Made by a program: the position numbers and the translations under genes
Assembly (NCBI GenBank): GCA_029817715.1
Contig: JARUPY010000088.1
Span: forward strand, 496,001 to 560,000
Origin: Melastoma dodecandrum
Lineage: Eukaryota; Streptophyta; Magnoliopsida; Myrtales; Melastomataceae
Length of the DNA: 64,000 bases
Reading direction: 5' to 3'
The notes under the pieces: model-generated
Database searches by the model: none
Seen by the model: the letters and a program-made list of their open reading frames with translations, nothing else
What the model was told of the DNA's origin: nothing
In this document: positions 1 through 11,490 of the stretch, piece by piece
How positions within the stretch are numbered: position 1 is the first letter of the stretch
Layout of the letters: each line of letters opens with the position of its first letter

Positions 1-44
1 CTTGTAGGAAACAGAAAACAAAAAGGAACAGTTGAATTTCTTAC

Positions 45-1959
45 AGGGAGATCCTCAAGTTCAGGAGTCTGACAGAGCGTTTCAATGTCTCGCAGTTTCC
101 CGTAGTAGAAATCACGTTCCTTTTCCAGATTGGCCACGGCAAGTTTGAGATCTTTAACCTATTCAAATGAGGAAACATGGAAGAAAATCACCAGAAAATA
201 TAAATAAATAAAAAAATACAAAACCAGAGAGGGAGAGCCCATAGAGGCAATGGAGAAAGGACTCCAACCTCCTTTGAGAGAGCCTGAATTTCATCTGACG
301 ACTCCTTCGCACCAACTTTTCCACCTGATTTGTCTAATCTAGTCCCTCCTGTTGGAAAAATCAGAAAGAGTATCTAAGTTTAACAAAATTCTTTCTTTCT
401 TTCGATCTCTTGATCTTGAATTCCCAAACAGATCTGCTTAACGAAAAAGAAGTTTCAGAAAGTGAACCAGATGATTGTTGGTGGCCCACTATGTCATCGG
501 ATCCTGATTTATCCGTGTTATTTGGTTGCAGCGATTTCAAGTGCCGAATGCTACTTTTTGGTGCTCTCTCCCGTCCACCTCTACTCCGTCGCTCCACTGG
601 ATTGTAGTTTCTAAATTCCAGAACAAGCAGAAACAATCAACATGTGCAAACAAAGTCTGAGATAGTAGATCATAGTTAATCGACTTACTCATTCACAGTT
701 CCACCATTGACAGAATCACAATACCGTTTCAGCCATTGCAGAAATTCCAGATTGTCCAAAGGACGACCTTTGACTAGCTTGTTGACTTCTATATGCTGCA
801 ACGAAACCAAATATTTCATATAGCACTACAAAATAATTGAAAGCTTGACTGATTGTATAGTAGCAGAATATGCTCTGGAGTCTGCAGTTTTGGGTCCAAT
901 TTTCGAAGATAATACAATAAAATAATCATTAGGAAATTTTATAGCTATAGGTTTAAAATATCAGGTTATCACACGCCCAAGAAAACTGTAAAGAAAAACT
1001 CTGAAAATGATCGCCGTGAGTATTCATTACCTTGTCAATCCTCAACTTGTTGAATACATCTTGAAGAACTTTGTAGTTCTGAATCATTTCATATTCCGTC
1101 TTTGCATCGAAATTCACCTGATCAATGTGGTTTGCTCATGTAAGAAATCAGTCCATTCAACCGTGACAGAAGAAAAGAATGAACCACTCTGGCGGTCTCA
1201 CCTTATGCATGGGTACAGCTCCAGGAAAGGTCATGTCCATCATTTGGCATTGAACAGCACCCGATGCAGCCTATAGAAACATTTTCACTTAGTGAGAATA
1301 TAATTTTCTTTTCTTCAACAACAAACATCATTACTAGAATGCACAGCCAAGACAGAAAATATATCCTTCAAATGCATGCCAATCAACTAGGTGCCGGAAC
1401 AAGCCGAATACACACAAACACTTCAGAAGAGTCATCAGCCAAGTATCATAACCCGGACTACCACAGCACATAACAATAAATGCCATAAAAGGAGGGAGAA
1501 TACAAGTGCAACAAATTCTCTTTTCTTGAAACCTGATGAATCAACTCGAGCTTGGGCAAATCAGTCTTGCCACATTCCAAGCTCAAAGATTTTGTCCTCA
1601 TCTCACCATCAACCGATCAATCTCCGCACCCCTATTTTCCAACTGGCTACGAAAAGGCAGAAAAGACCAATCCAACTCTCCAAAATACAAAAGCTCTGCA
1701 ACATCGTGAATGATTCTCCCGGTGGACGCAATGCAAGTCAAATACACCATTACAAACATATGATACAATTCAAACAAAAACAGAAGGCACCAACAGAACC
1801 AACACCAGGGCGGCAAAAGGAAGAAAAACGACGAAGGGCATCCAATTTTACCTCCTCAATACGGGAAAGGTTGGTCTGAAGCCTGCTATTAATCCAAGTC
1901 AAAAGCTCATTCCTCCCAACGAAATACGCACTGTCCATCATCCCAATAGACCCTGCCAT
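45..1959 (-). CDS. EB1: Microtubule plus-end protein EB1 (EB1a/b type), partial
   Basis: This is an end-binding protein that tracks growing microtubule plus ends in the cytoplasm. Seven exons can be followed: 1959-1852, 1270-1202, 1117-1031, 795-689, 610-468, 348-269 and 158-45. They join in frame with GT-AG introns and give 236 codons. The remaining C-terminal exon(s) lie beyond base 1. The N-terminal calponin-homology domain (about residues 12-118) starts with the family signature [19 protein letters not shown] and includes [17 protein letters not shown] basic Ser-rich linker follows, then the start of the EB1 dimerisation coiled coil ([16 protein letters not shown]). The ATG at 1957-1959 is chosen because the family begins [12 protein letters not shown]; an in-frame ATG seven codons upstream is less likely. 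The exon 5 donor (TCTG|GTTCAC) is weak and was chosen by phase, so it is the least certain junction. Confidence 0.93.
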
Positions 1960-4006
1960 CCTTCCCTCCAAGAGACACACCTCTTCCCCCCTTCCCCCCT
2001 AACACGACTAAAAAACAAAAAAAAAAAAACAAAGAAAAGATCAAAAACTTTCTGCTGCTTTCTCCTCTGCGATGATCGCAACCTTCCCAGAACAATCCTC
2101 AACGAAAACGACCAAAAACCAGGCGACCCTCCTGGTTTTATTCCATTCATAAACAAAACACCTCCCCCCAGATACCGAAAGGTGGCGACTTTTCGAATCA
2201 AACAAACAACGGCGATCACATTAATGATCAAGATACGGCCTTCCTCATTTGGGTTTCTCTTAAAAACCCGTTTCGGTTGTTGGAGAATGGGGGTCGAAAG
2301 TCGAAGGAACGGAAAAGGGACGACAGGGTCTCCTCTCTTTTGGGCGAACGTGGGTGCAAAGATTTGAATTTTGTTTTTCCTTGAAATTCTCCGTTTCTGT
2401 TTCTTTCTTTCCTCGGCGACAGGACAGATTTTGTGCCTTTCGGGGGCGATGGACGGCGGAAGAAACGAACGGAAGCGAAAGCGGTTGTAAGGGCAGGAAA
2501 TCCAAAGCTCCCTCGTCACATATATTGGCTAAAACTTACTTTTGGTAATATTGATAATAATAAGGATAATGTTGGAGTTTTGAGGAGAATAGAAAGAAGC
2601 AAGACGTGCACGCACGACTCAAGCAAAAGAGCTTCCTTCGGCCTCAACCCCTCACAACAAACAGGGAGTAGTCAAATGAGTGACTTGGAATTCTTTCAGT
2701 AGTAGTTGAAGTTGTGCTGAAGTTACTGTTGGAGCCAGTTCTTGGTTGGCACTCCCGTGGGAGCCCTTTCTTTCGCTGTTATTCCCGACAGACATTCCCA
2801 GATTCATGGGACGATCGGAGGCTCAATGGGGCTTTCCCTCTTTCGATTCTCACCCTGTTTTTTCAGGATGTTATGTTGTTTGGCCCAGATACTTTTTCTA
2901 GCCGAGGTGGGATTTTATTGGAGAAGGACATCATCGACCATCGTCACCCCCAATCTTCCATTCCCAGATGTTCATCGGCATCGCCTTCCTTTCTTTTGAC
3001 CTCGACTTGAGCTAAAACGAGACAAATTCGGAAAAGTTAAGCGACCAAGGGATGATAAGGCGAGCAAATTTCGAGAAAGTCAAGCGAGCAAGAGAAGACA
3101 AGAGAAATAGTCGAGTAAAAGCAAAAAGATTGCCAAAATCTGTCGCGAGCAGGCCTCAAGAAGACTTGGATTATTTATCGCATTTTATCTCTTCACTTCT
3201 TGTAAGCATTGTACACATGCTTTTTAGCATTTTCAAGTGTTCATCGGTATTTTGTTTCCAAGGTCAATTTCGTTCCTGTCTTGTTCGATGTTGATATCCA
3301 TTTGTAAAAGTTTGGCGACTACGATTGAACTCGAAATTGAACTCACGTCGTTCGTGGTCAAATATTCCCGACGTGTTTTTAAGTAAACAGCTTGCCGTCG
3401 AGGACTACCAGGGCCAGATCAAGGACGACGTGAACAAGGTTGCAAATTCCGAGAGGAGGACAGGGGTTAACAGGGGGATCCCGAGCGAGGACGCGGTGGC
3501 AGGCGTTGCGACGTGGATGAGCACGACCACGACGGACTGAGAGACACGCGCAGACGGGCTGGAGGAGGCCGGATCGACGGGTGGGTTGGACGATGTGGTC
3601 AAGGAAGGGATGGGGAAGGCGAGGGGAGTATATGAACAACAGTCTGGCCATTGCTGTGAACTTGAAGAAATTCGTTCGAGAGCTTGACGCGGAATTACAT
3701 TAACAAAAAACATTATTACAATGTCACGTGTTCTTACATTAGTCTTTTTTGGTGTAATAACATAAACGAAACCATGATTACGATTACTCATTAATGTTTC
3801 TATTTAGCCTAATTTAATCACGGCCTTCTTATGATGTTTTTACTACTTCCTTGTTAATAATTTTCCCCTGGAATCAATTATAATCTAATAATAATTTACC
3901 AAAAGAGAAAAAAGGCAAAAATAGAGGGCAGAAAATCTGAACAGAAAGGGACAATGCTGAAAGTTTAGTTGCCAAAAAAAAAAAGCAGAAAAACTAAGAT
4001 AAGATC
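1960..4006. other. Intergenic: EB1 leader/promoter and spacer
   Basis: The first 600 bases are pyrimidine-rich when read on the EB1 strand and probably hold its 5' leader and promoter. From about 3000 to 3300 the sequence resembles a decayed LTR in composition, but no ends could be fixed. A 71-codon plus-strand frame at 3325-3540 matches no family I know. No further gene is supported. Confidence 0.4.
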
Positions 4007-5320
4007 TCAACACCTCATCACGGCACAGTTGAAGACAAAGGCGCTAGGAGGCCCCTCGCCTAGACACACCCAACGGGGAGTTTCCTCCCTCGGATCCCAG
4101 CGGTAGAGCGCCACCGTCTGGGCAAAGACACGAGGACGAGTCACGAAAACGGCACAGCTGCCGCAGCCCTTGAAGGCCACCCCCCAGCCGGGCGACCCTT
4201 CTGCCCCTGGGAGATGGCCCACGACCGACCAACTGTTTCTCGCCATGTCGTACTTCCTCAGCTCCATCTTCGTGTGGTTTGCGCAGTAGAGCTCGTTGTT
4301 CACCACTGCCAGCAGAGATGGCGCCCCTGATATACCTAGGTCGTTCATCATCCTCTCGGGGAGCATGTCGGGTATCACTTGCCAGTGCTTGGTTTTCAGG
4401 TCGTACACCTCTGCGCACCTCAGGAAATTTCTTTCAGCGTCGATCCCCCCCACCACGTAAAACTTACCATCCAGAAACACGGCCGCAGACAACCTCCGGG
4501 CTTTGTTCATGTCCGGGAGCCGCGTCCATGTGTCTGTTTCCAAGTCGTACATCTCCACATAGGAATACACTTGGGTGACCGAGCGGCATCCCCCAGCGAC
4601 GATCCCAATGTGGCCCATGCTGGCATGCCCGAACAAGCACCTTGGCATGCCCAATGGGGTCCCCCGCGACCACGAGTTGGTCAGGTGGCTATACTTGTGA
4701 ACAATGTGAGAAGTCATGCCCTTCCCGAACACGAGCAGGTCGGTCCCTATCGCCATAGCCTCCTTGTCAGAAAAGGCAAAGACATCCTGGGAAATTAAAT
4801 TCGGCAGGTTAATCCATTGGTGACGGATAGGGTTGTACGCCACCCATTCGTTAATACCGCATGACAGGTAAATCCAGTCCTCGGTGATGCCCTCCTTTTG
4901 CCTCAAACGATAGATCTCTCCACTCCTCACCAGGTCTCGGAAGCTCCTGTTTAGGGCAGCCACGAACCCGTAATCCGACCTCGAACAGCGCAGCACACAG
5001 CTTATTGCATTGTCACGACCAATGCCAGGGATGAGCGAACTCAAATCCCTGTCATTTCCATAGCCATCCCAAATCTTCTTGTCATCCTGATCTTCCGGTA
5101 TGGAAGGAAGCCTAGGTTTCTTTGTCCCTTTGGAGTTCCTAGCCTCACCTTTGGCAACCACCATAGGAGAATTACTCTCGAGTCTCCGGGAAAAGCTAGA
5201 ATCACCTCGACAATTTCCGTCACCCTGGGCATGGCCTCCCTGATTCACCATTGAAGCAGATGGATCACTCTGCCAAGAAGAACCGGACAACATTAAAAAA
5301 ACAAGGCCAAATTCAACCAA
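4007..5320 (-). CDS. F-box/kelch-repeat protein (SKIP11 / At1g74510-like)
   Basis: This is a predicted substrate receptor of an SCF E3 ubiquitin ligase: the F-box should bind SKP1 and the kelch propeller the target. The open frame encodes 437 residues without an intron. The F-box lies at about residues 93-139 (SSLIPGIGRDN, then NRSFRDL and EIYRLR). Kelch units follow at about residues 225-345, with the repeating GG and W pattern (IGIVAGGC, YDLETDTW, GKFYVVGGI, YDLKTKHW). The protein ends FNCAVMRC, close to the usual C-terminus of this family. The start is uncertain. A pyrimidine tract ending TTCTTCTTGGCAG at about 5270 looks like a 3' splice site, so the true start may be the downstream ATG at 5249-5251 (414 residues) after a 5'-UTR intron. 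The next gene on the same strand is 2.3 kb away. Confidence 0.88.
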   Translation of the reverse strand: MVEFGLVFLMLSGSSWQSDPSASMVNQGGHAQGDGNCRGDSSFSRRLESNSPMVVAKGEARNSKGTKKPRLPSIPEDQDDKKIWDGYGNDRDLSSLIPGIGRDNAISCVLRCSRSDYGFVAALNRSFRDLVRSGEIYRLRQKEGITEDWIYLSCGINEWVAYNPIRHQWINLPNLISQDVFAFSDKEAMAIGTDLLVFGKGMTSHIVHKYSHLTNSWSRGTPLGMPRCLFGHASMGHIGIVAGGCRSVTQVYSYVEMYDLETDTWTRLPDMNKARRLSAAVFLDGKFYVVGGIDAERNFLRCAEVYDLKTKHWQVIPDMLPERMMNDLGISGAPSLLAVVNNELYCANHTKMELRKYDMARNSWSVVGHLPGAEGSPGWGVAFKGCGSCAVFVTRPRVFAQTVALYRWDPREETPRWVCLGEGPPSAFVFNCAVMRC

Positions 5321-7645
5321 GTTCAGATTTTAAAATGAAGAAGAGGTTTGTTTTGTTAGGAAAAATCTTTGATTCATAACTAACTCTCGTTAAACACTCC
5401 TCATTAGCCTAGTGAAGGAACAATTATGGACGAAATAGAGGCCTCCGCGCCAAAATTTTATCGGCAATGGTTCTAATGGTATAGCGAAGGATGGGATGAC
5501 GATAGCCAGTAATGGTTATGAAAGCGGACAAGTTCCCCACCTGCGAAAACGAAACTGCATGCTACAAAGATTATCTTTTGCCATCCCGGTGCATGAGGAG
5601 GCATTTGCTTACCGGTTTTGGCGCTCTCCGCGAATCTTGCACGCTGACGTACCCCGCCTTTACTCAGTAGAACGATATAAGAGGCTGTGGAATTCACAAA
5701 AATACCAATCAAGTGAAAACATGCGCAATACCATATCGCGACAACATATCCACCATCATTCCTTATTTGACGGCAAGACAGTAAAAACTACATTCCGGCG
5801 GTTACCGCCTGGATTACCGCGGATACGAAACGGTTCCCGTTAAACCTTAGCCGGATAGATAGAACGGTAACCTGAGGCAACCAGCGGCGCATACGACCTT
5901 TGCAAACCGATGACTCCAAGGTCATTCACAGTGCCTCTTTTTATAGTCGCTTGATGCGCACAGATCGCTGTGGCCATCACACTTTCCTCGCCTCTCAACT
6001 TTTCCTTTTCCATTTTCTTACTTTTTAATTATTTTGACATTTTTATTAATATTGTATACCAAAGTAGTGATTAAGACTCGCAGATTCTCTAATAAACGCA
6101 CTGCATTACTCTTGTGAACGAAATCTCTAGCAGAAGCGACGTGACTGCAGCAGCAACAAACCTGTGAATGATCCCCCAAGCCCCGTGATTTGAACTTAGT
6201 CGACTTTGTTATCTATATACGTACGAAGTCTTCGGTCTCTAACACGCCGGTCCGTGTGGCCGCGGCCGCTGTTGTTTATGCATTAGTTCGGCTCTCACGT
6301 TATGGCAAGATGAAATAAAAATGTGACTATTTCATTCTAAATGTTTCACTTTGGTAATCTCGAATCTCTCTCAATACCAAGCCCCATATACAAGATTGAT
6401 TCCACTTTAAAATCAATTGATCGTAGATGACCAGTGATTTAATTAATTCGCACTTTCATGATGATTTTCTTCTTGTGTAAAACCAATCTGCCTGAATTAA
6501 TTGCGATTGCTTTTTGACAATATTCATAGTTAATAAAAATTGTATATGAGGAAGAGAGCAAGAATTTAGTCCAAGTTAAGTTTCCTATTTATCAAATAAA
6601 TAAATAAACAAAGTGCACATTAAGCGATGAAATCCTTGTAATTCAATATAAGTAGATCTTATGGGTAGAGCAAAGGAATGCCAAGTTAACAAAGTTAGCC
6701 ACAGTATTCATTAAATGAAGTCGAAACCATCTCACAAAATGATTGCCGTAGCGGCGGTTCGATTTGATGCAGCAGCCGTCTGGCATGGCGTAGGGGAACG
6801 CCGGATGTACATAGTTTTGGAACGGGAAACCCGAAGGAATCCCACGACATCTAAGATATTTTTGTGTTTTGAATCTCCAGAGATCGAATCCATGGGGGGA
6901 TTTCGTTAATCTCTGTAGAAATTACCGAGCACGAGGGTGCGAAAATAGCCAAAATCAGACACAGACTGAGGCAAGAAAAGTAACTTCGAATAACGGCCCC
7001 CATTTAAAGTCTTTGTTGTCAATCTTCAGATGACATCCTTGGAATGTCATATCTACTGATATGAAACTTCCACACGCTAGCAGCATGTCGACGCCAGTCC
7101 CTCTTCCTTGTCCCCACAGTCCCGACGCCAGCCCCTCTTACTCGTCCCACAGCCCCGACGGCAGCCCCTGGTCCTCAACCCGACGCTCGGTGTTTCTGAT
7201 CTGGGTATATCTGATTGGTTCTAACCTTTGGATTATTGGGGGATTCTTTGTAGTTTAGTATCTGCTCTTCACTGTGAACTGTCTAACCCTTCAATTTGCT
7301 GACTAATCGTGTCTTTAATTATCGAAGAATGGCATATTCTTCCTAAGTAAGAAGATCGATGATGACCATTTTGGTTCCTAATTTAATATTTAGATGCGGA
7401 TAACTTGAATGATGACGTGAATCATTATTTTTTTTATTCAGAATTTTGGTTTATAAGTACATTTTTATTTAGAATTTCAATTATAATAAATTCTTTTATT
7501 GATTAGCGCCTCAGGTCATGGGAGCCCTTCTCGCCTTGGTGTGGCTTTGGTGCCTTAACATCGTTGAACCAAACGTTCCCGGACGAGTTCTAACTCGAAA
7601 GAAACTAGAAATATAATTGATGATATATTTTACCCTTAACCATTT
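5321..7645. other. Intergenic spacer
   Basis: AT-rich spacer between the F-box gene and the mutarotase gene. It probably holds the F-box promoter, and possibly a non-coding first exon if the splice-site reading at 5270 is right. Short frames at 5473-5843 and 7061-7258 resemble no known family. The latter is a Pro/Ser-rich run with two imperfect copies of a unit near 7105-7165. No tRNA or repeat with clear ends was seen. Confidence 0.35.
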
Positions 7646-8814
7646 TCATTCGACTGAGGTAAACCTATAGACCATGACGCTACGATAAACACTTCCAGGT
7701 TTCACTATCTGCGACGGGAAGTTCGGGTGGTTGACAGAGTCCGGGAAGCCCTGTGTCTCCAGGCATAGCCCGCCGTACTTCTTATAAACTGCGCCGTCTT
7801 TTCCCCCGGCCTCATCTTTTATCATGTTACCAGTGTAGAATTGCAACCCGGGTTGGTTGCTCCAAAGCTCGAGCTTCCTCCCCGACTTGCTGTCATGGAC
7901 AGCGACAACCTTCCTCAGGTGGTGCTTGCCCTTTGGTGCATCGTTATCGATCACGTAGTTGTAGTCATACCCATGGATGGGGGTATCGGATGTGTGGCTG
8001 CCAATGAGGCGTGGAGCAAGGAAGTCGAAGGCAGTGCCCCTGATGTCTTTGATCTCCCCAGTCGGGATGAGTTGGTCATCGACAGGGGTAATCTTGGAGG
8101 CAAATATTTGAATCTCATGATCGAGGATGCTGCCGCTGTCGTGTCCACCGAGGTTCCAGTACGTATGCTGGGCCAGGTTCACTGGGGTCGCCTTGTCGTG
8201 GGGCTTCGCAACCAGCTTAACACCGAGCTTGTTCTTGCCGATTAGCTCATAAGTCACGGATACATCAAGCTTGCCCGGAAACCCTACGTGAATGTATCCG
8301 AATTAAAATGTGCCATACAACATCATAAAACATTGCAAGAAATCGTACCTTGATCGCCATCGGGGCTACTATACTTGAAAGTGACATGGCTCGCGGTGTC
8401 ATAACTATCGACATCCCAAATGACCTTGGAGAATCCCTTCAATCCGCCTGAATCAAAATCATCCATCAAAGAATTCAAAGAAAAAGACAACATCATTCCT
8501 TGGATTGGTTTGATTAATTCCTTTTTACCATGAAGGGTGTTGTTCCCATCGTTCTTGGACAATTTGTAGACGTGTCCGTCCAGGGAAAACTTGGCGCCCC
8601 CGATCCGGTTCGCGACGCGTCCGACTAGGCCTCCGAAATAGGTCGTATCATTCTGCAGTCCGAGACAAGATTCAGTGACAAACCAAAGAGCTGGGATGCT
8701 AAAAGAACAAAAGAGAAAGAAAAGCTTGTTCTTGCACGATAACCTTGTAGGATTCGAGATTGGAGTAGCCAAGGACAACGTCATCTAATTTACCTGATGC
8801 AAGAAATGATAACA

Positions 8815-8845
<31 letters not shown>

Positions 8846-9071
8846 AAATTTTATTACCGTGGGTGTCGGGGACGACAAGGGACAACAGGGTGGCTCCATA
8901 GTTAGTGAACTGAGCCGTCACTTCCCCCTTCTTCAACACATAAATGCCGATTCCCGTGCTCTTGGTTGATCCGTGATTGTTACCCTCAACCTCCACAAAC
9001 GCCGACACCAAAACCACGCTCAGACAGACGACGGCCACCAATCCAACCTCAACCTTCTTCCCCATCAGCAT
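7646..9071 (-). CDS. Galactose mutarotase (aldose 1-epimerase), secreted
   Basis: This enzyme interconverts the alpha and beta anomers of galactose, glucose and related sugars. Five exons (9071-8858, 8793-8744, 8652-8529, 8447-8349, 8283-7646) join in frame to 374 residues, the normal size for plant members. A hydrophobic N-terminal stretch (VGLVAVVCLSVVLVSAF) looks like a signal peptide, so apoplastic or secretory-pathway location is inferred. Family landmarks include NDTTYFGGLVGRVANRIGG, substrate His129 (NNTLHGG), the catalytic acid His202 (AQHTYWNLGG) and the catalytic base Glu338 (LCLETQGFPD). A second ATG two codons downstream (9063-9065) is an equally possible start. Intron 1 contains an AAG microsatellite. 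Nothing appears broken. Confidence 0.94.
8816..8848. repeat. (AAG)n microsatellite
   Basis: About 33 bases of uninterrupted AAG units lie inside intron 1 of the mutarotase gene, close to the acceptor of exon 2. On the coding strand it reads as CTT repeats and may serve as the pyrimidine tract. Confidence 0.9.
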
Positions 9072-10399
9072 GTATTATTATTCTGGGGTTCTCTGTTTGC
9101 TTTTTTTATTTTTTATTTATATGTACAAGGTTAAGGATAAGGACAAGCATCACTGAGCTGGACTTTCCTAATTGGGGAGATTAATTAGTTACCCTGTTTT
9201 ATTTGAGCCATTATCTACAAAAAGGTTAATCATTCATGTCCAATGATAACATGATTATTCAAATAATTAAATATTATTATTATTATTATTATCACAATAC
9301 CTTATATTCCTTTGGATTTGTTGTTGTTGACAGTAAGCAAGCAGAAGCAGAAACACCGGTGGCCACCAATGTAAGGGACACGGAGAACCGCGGTCGGTCG
9401 ACGAGTAAACCACTTTCAAAACGATCGGTTAGATTAGGAGAAGGTCTTCTTCATCACGATTCTTCCTTCCATAAAGGTACTAAACCACTTGCTGTGATAA
9501 ATAAATAAATAAATATCTATCGAATTTATTTTCTTGTTTTTTGTGTGGTAATCTCGAGTTTTTCCCGAAGATTTTATTTGTATCCAAAAAAAGCGAAGGT
9601 TTCTTTTCTTTATTTAAATCTTTATATATGCAGTGCAAGCACCGAGAAAAGATTTAAGGATTAGCATTACGGTGATGACGTGGCATGGGTTAATGGCCCA
9701 AAATCTAAATCAAGGCTCGGCCCAGTAATCCCCGACATGTCCATCCCTTTGTTCATTCCCCCCTCGTGTTTCGTTTCGTTCCGGTCCGAACTACCCACAG
9801 CCATTGTCTCCCCCACCCCACCCGATCACGCTCGGAGCTAACGGAGACATGACTGGCAGACATTGCGAACATCGGGGATTTGTTGTGCCGGGGGTGGTTG
9901 GTCACGGAGGCGTTCGACTTCGTGCCTGAACAATGGATATCGTGGGATGGCGAGCGAGATCCAGAACCGGGTACGCAAATCAGAAGCGAGAAGCAGTGAG
10001 GACTACGCGATGATGTCGGATTCGTTCGCGATGGCCGACCATTAGGAAATCGTGAAACCAGGAAGGGACGAGATGACCACCGTCGGAGCGACCAAGAATC
10101 ATCTGTGGTGGTGTATAGTTGGGTCGAGATGAAACAGTCCGTCGTAGGTGAGTTAAGATGCGAAGTCTTCGAATTGGGTGGATAGAATCTTATAATTGGA
10201 TTTGGTAAATGAATACACCAACGAGAAATTGAGGAGGAGTTGCTTCAACAAACAGATTCATTATTCCGTCTTTTTCATAACAAACAACTGAACAAGACAA
10301 CGACATCACATCATCTTAATCGCCTTCCCATCCCAACTCCTTAATTCGAATTCCAGATCTTCCTCTTCCTAAAATCCAATCCCTCATTCTTCTTAAGAC
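9072..10399. other. Divergent intergenic region
   Basis: This region separates the mutarotase (-) from the RING-H2 gene (+) and must hold both promoters. It contains an ATT microsatellite at about 9268-9291. A 60-codon frame at 9863-10045 matches no recognised family. The last 200 bases before 10400 are C/T-rich and AT-poor, as expected of a leader. Confidence 0.4.
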
Positions 10400-10963
10400 A
10401 TGTCTACGGGGGAAACCATTCAGTCGAACGCAAACTCGCGAAACCACGACGGGTTCTTCATCCTCATCATTGAGTTCTACGTCAGCCGCTCGTATTTGCC
10501 TGGGGGGGACTACATCGGCGGCAGGTCAGCGACTACCTACAAGCAGTTCAGACAGAAATGCGACCATCTGGTCCTAGAGACAACCTCCTGGTCAACCATC
10601 TCGAGGATGCTGTCTCAGGTCGACGTGCCCTTCCACGCTCAGCCAGCAATGATAGCGAAGATCTCCGAGGCAGCCAGGGCAATATCGGCGAGAAACAGAG
10701 ATCTCGAGATCGTCTCCCTGGTCATACGCATTACTTTGATTGAGCCAGGAAACAAGACGGCGATCAAATCGCTGGAAGCTGTCCAAGAAGATGGCAGCGG
10801 GGGCTCGGCGGAGGACAGCTGCGCTATATGCATGGACAACATAGGGGCCGGTCCGCAGCAGGTTCGGACACCGTGCCGGCATGTTTATCACGGGGAATGC
10901 ATTGCGGGGTGGCTAAAGCGAAGCAACTCATGTCCCTTGTGTAGATTTCACCTTCGTCAATAA
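10400..10963 (+). CDS. RING-H2 finger E3 ubiquitin ligase, single exon
   Basis: This is a predicted E3 ubiquitin ligase of 187 residues encoded without introns. The C-terminal RING-H2 finger is complete: Cys141 and Cys144 (CAIC), Cys159, His161, His164, Cys167, then Cys178 and Cys181 (CPLC), with the E2-contact Trp at 171. No membrane segment or PA domain is visible, so a soluble protein is likely. The upstream 130 residues look like a poorly conserved recognition region with no known domain. Small one-exon RING-H2 proteins form large lineage-specific families in plants, so a substrate cannot be guessed. The next gene starts 528 bases downstream on the same strand. Confidence 0.85.
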   Translation: MSTGETIQSNANSRNHDGFFILIIEFYVSRSYLPGGDYIGGRSATTYKQFRQKCDHLVLETTSWSTISRMLSQVDVPFHAQPAMIAKISEAARAISARNRDLEIVSLVIRITLIEPGNKTAIKSLEAVQEDGSGGSAEDSCAICMDNIGAGPQQVRTPCRHVYHGECIAGWLKRSNSCPLCRFHLRQ

Positions 10964-11490
10964 TCACAAGAAAGAATTCATTTCATTGGGTCAGACATGG
11001 CCCAACTTGATGGGCCCACATCCCCTTTCCGGCCCAAACAAAAGCCCACCGACAACTCACCCCGGAATCTTTCCGTTAACCGAAAGCAACAAAAGGACGA
11101 GTATTCCGCCTTGCGGCTGTGGCCCACGCCGTCCATTTCGAAATTTGAATTAGGAACAAACTTTCGTGAACTCCACGCTCGAATTCCGCCGTTATCAAAA
11201 TCACACCGAATCCCGGCCCCACGTCGAACCTCATCCGAGCTCCATCTAGCAGCCCACGTGTCGTTCCATGACTGGGAATTCCACGATATTACCTTACTCT
11301 TCGCCACACCGGAACGTCCCCGAGGGGGGTGTGGAGCGTTTTGGAATTCTTTTCCCGCCCAAAGACCAAAATTAACATCTTCTTACTTTTGTTCTATATT
11401 TAGGGATTGTTTTTTGCTCTGTTCTTCATCAAACCTGCGTCGGGATTTTGAATTTTGGGGATTATCGGTTGGCTGTATTTTAGAGGTGAT
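10964..11490 (+). other. Intergenic: promoter and leader of the following gene
   Basis: This GC-balanced region lies between the RING-H2 stop codon and the ATG at 11491. A 189-codon frame beginning at 10997 runs antisense-free through it, but has no recognisable domain and overlaps the start of the next gene. I treat it as chance or leader sequence. Confidence 0.35.

Noticed and set aside
1391..1879. 162-codon plus-strand frame inside EB1
   Set aside because: It lies in EB1 intron 1 on the opposite strand, is compositionally simple, and has no known relative.
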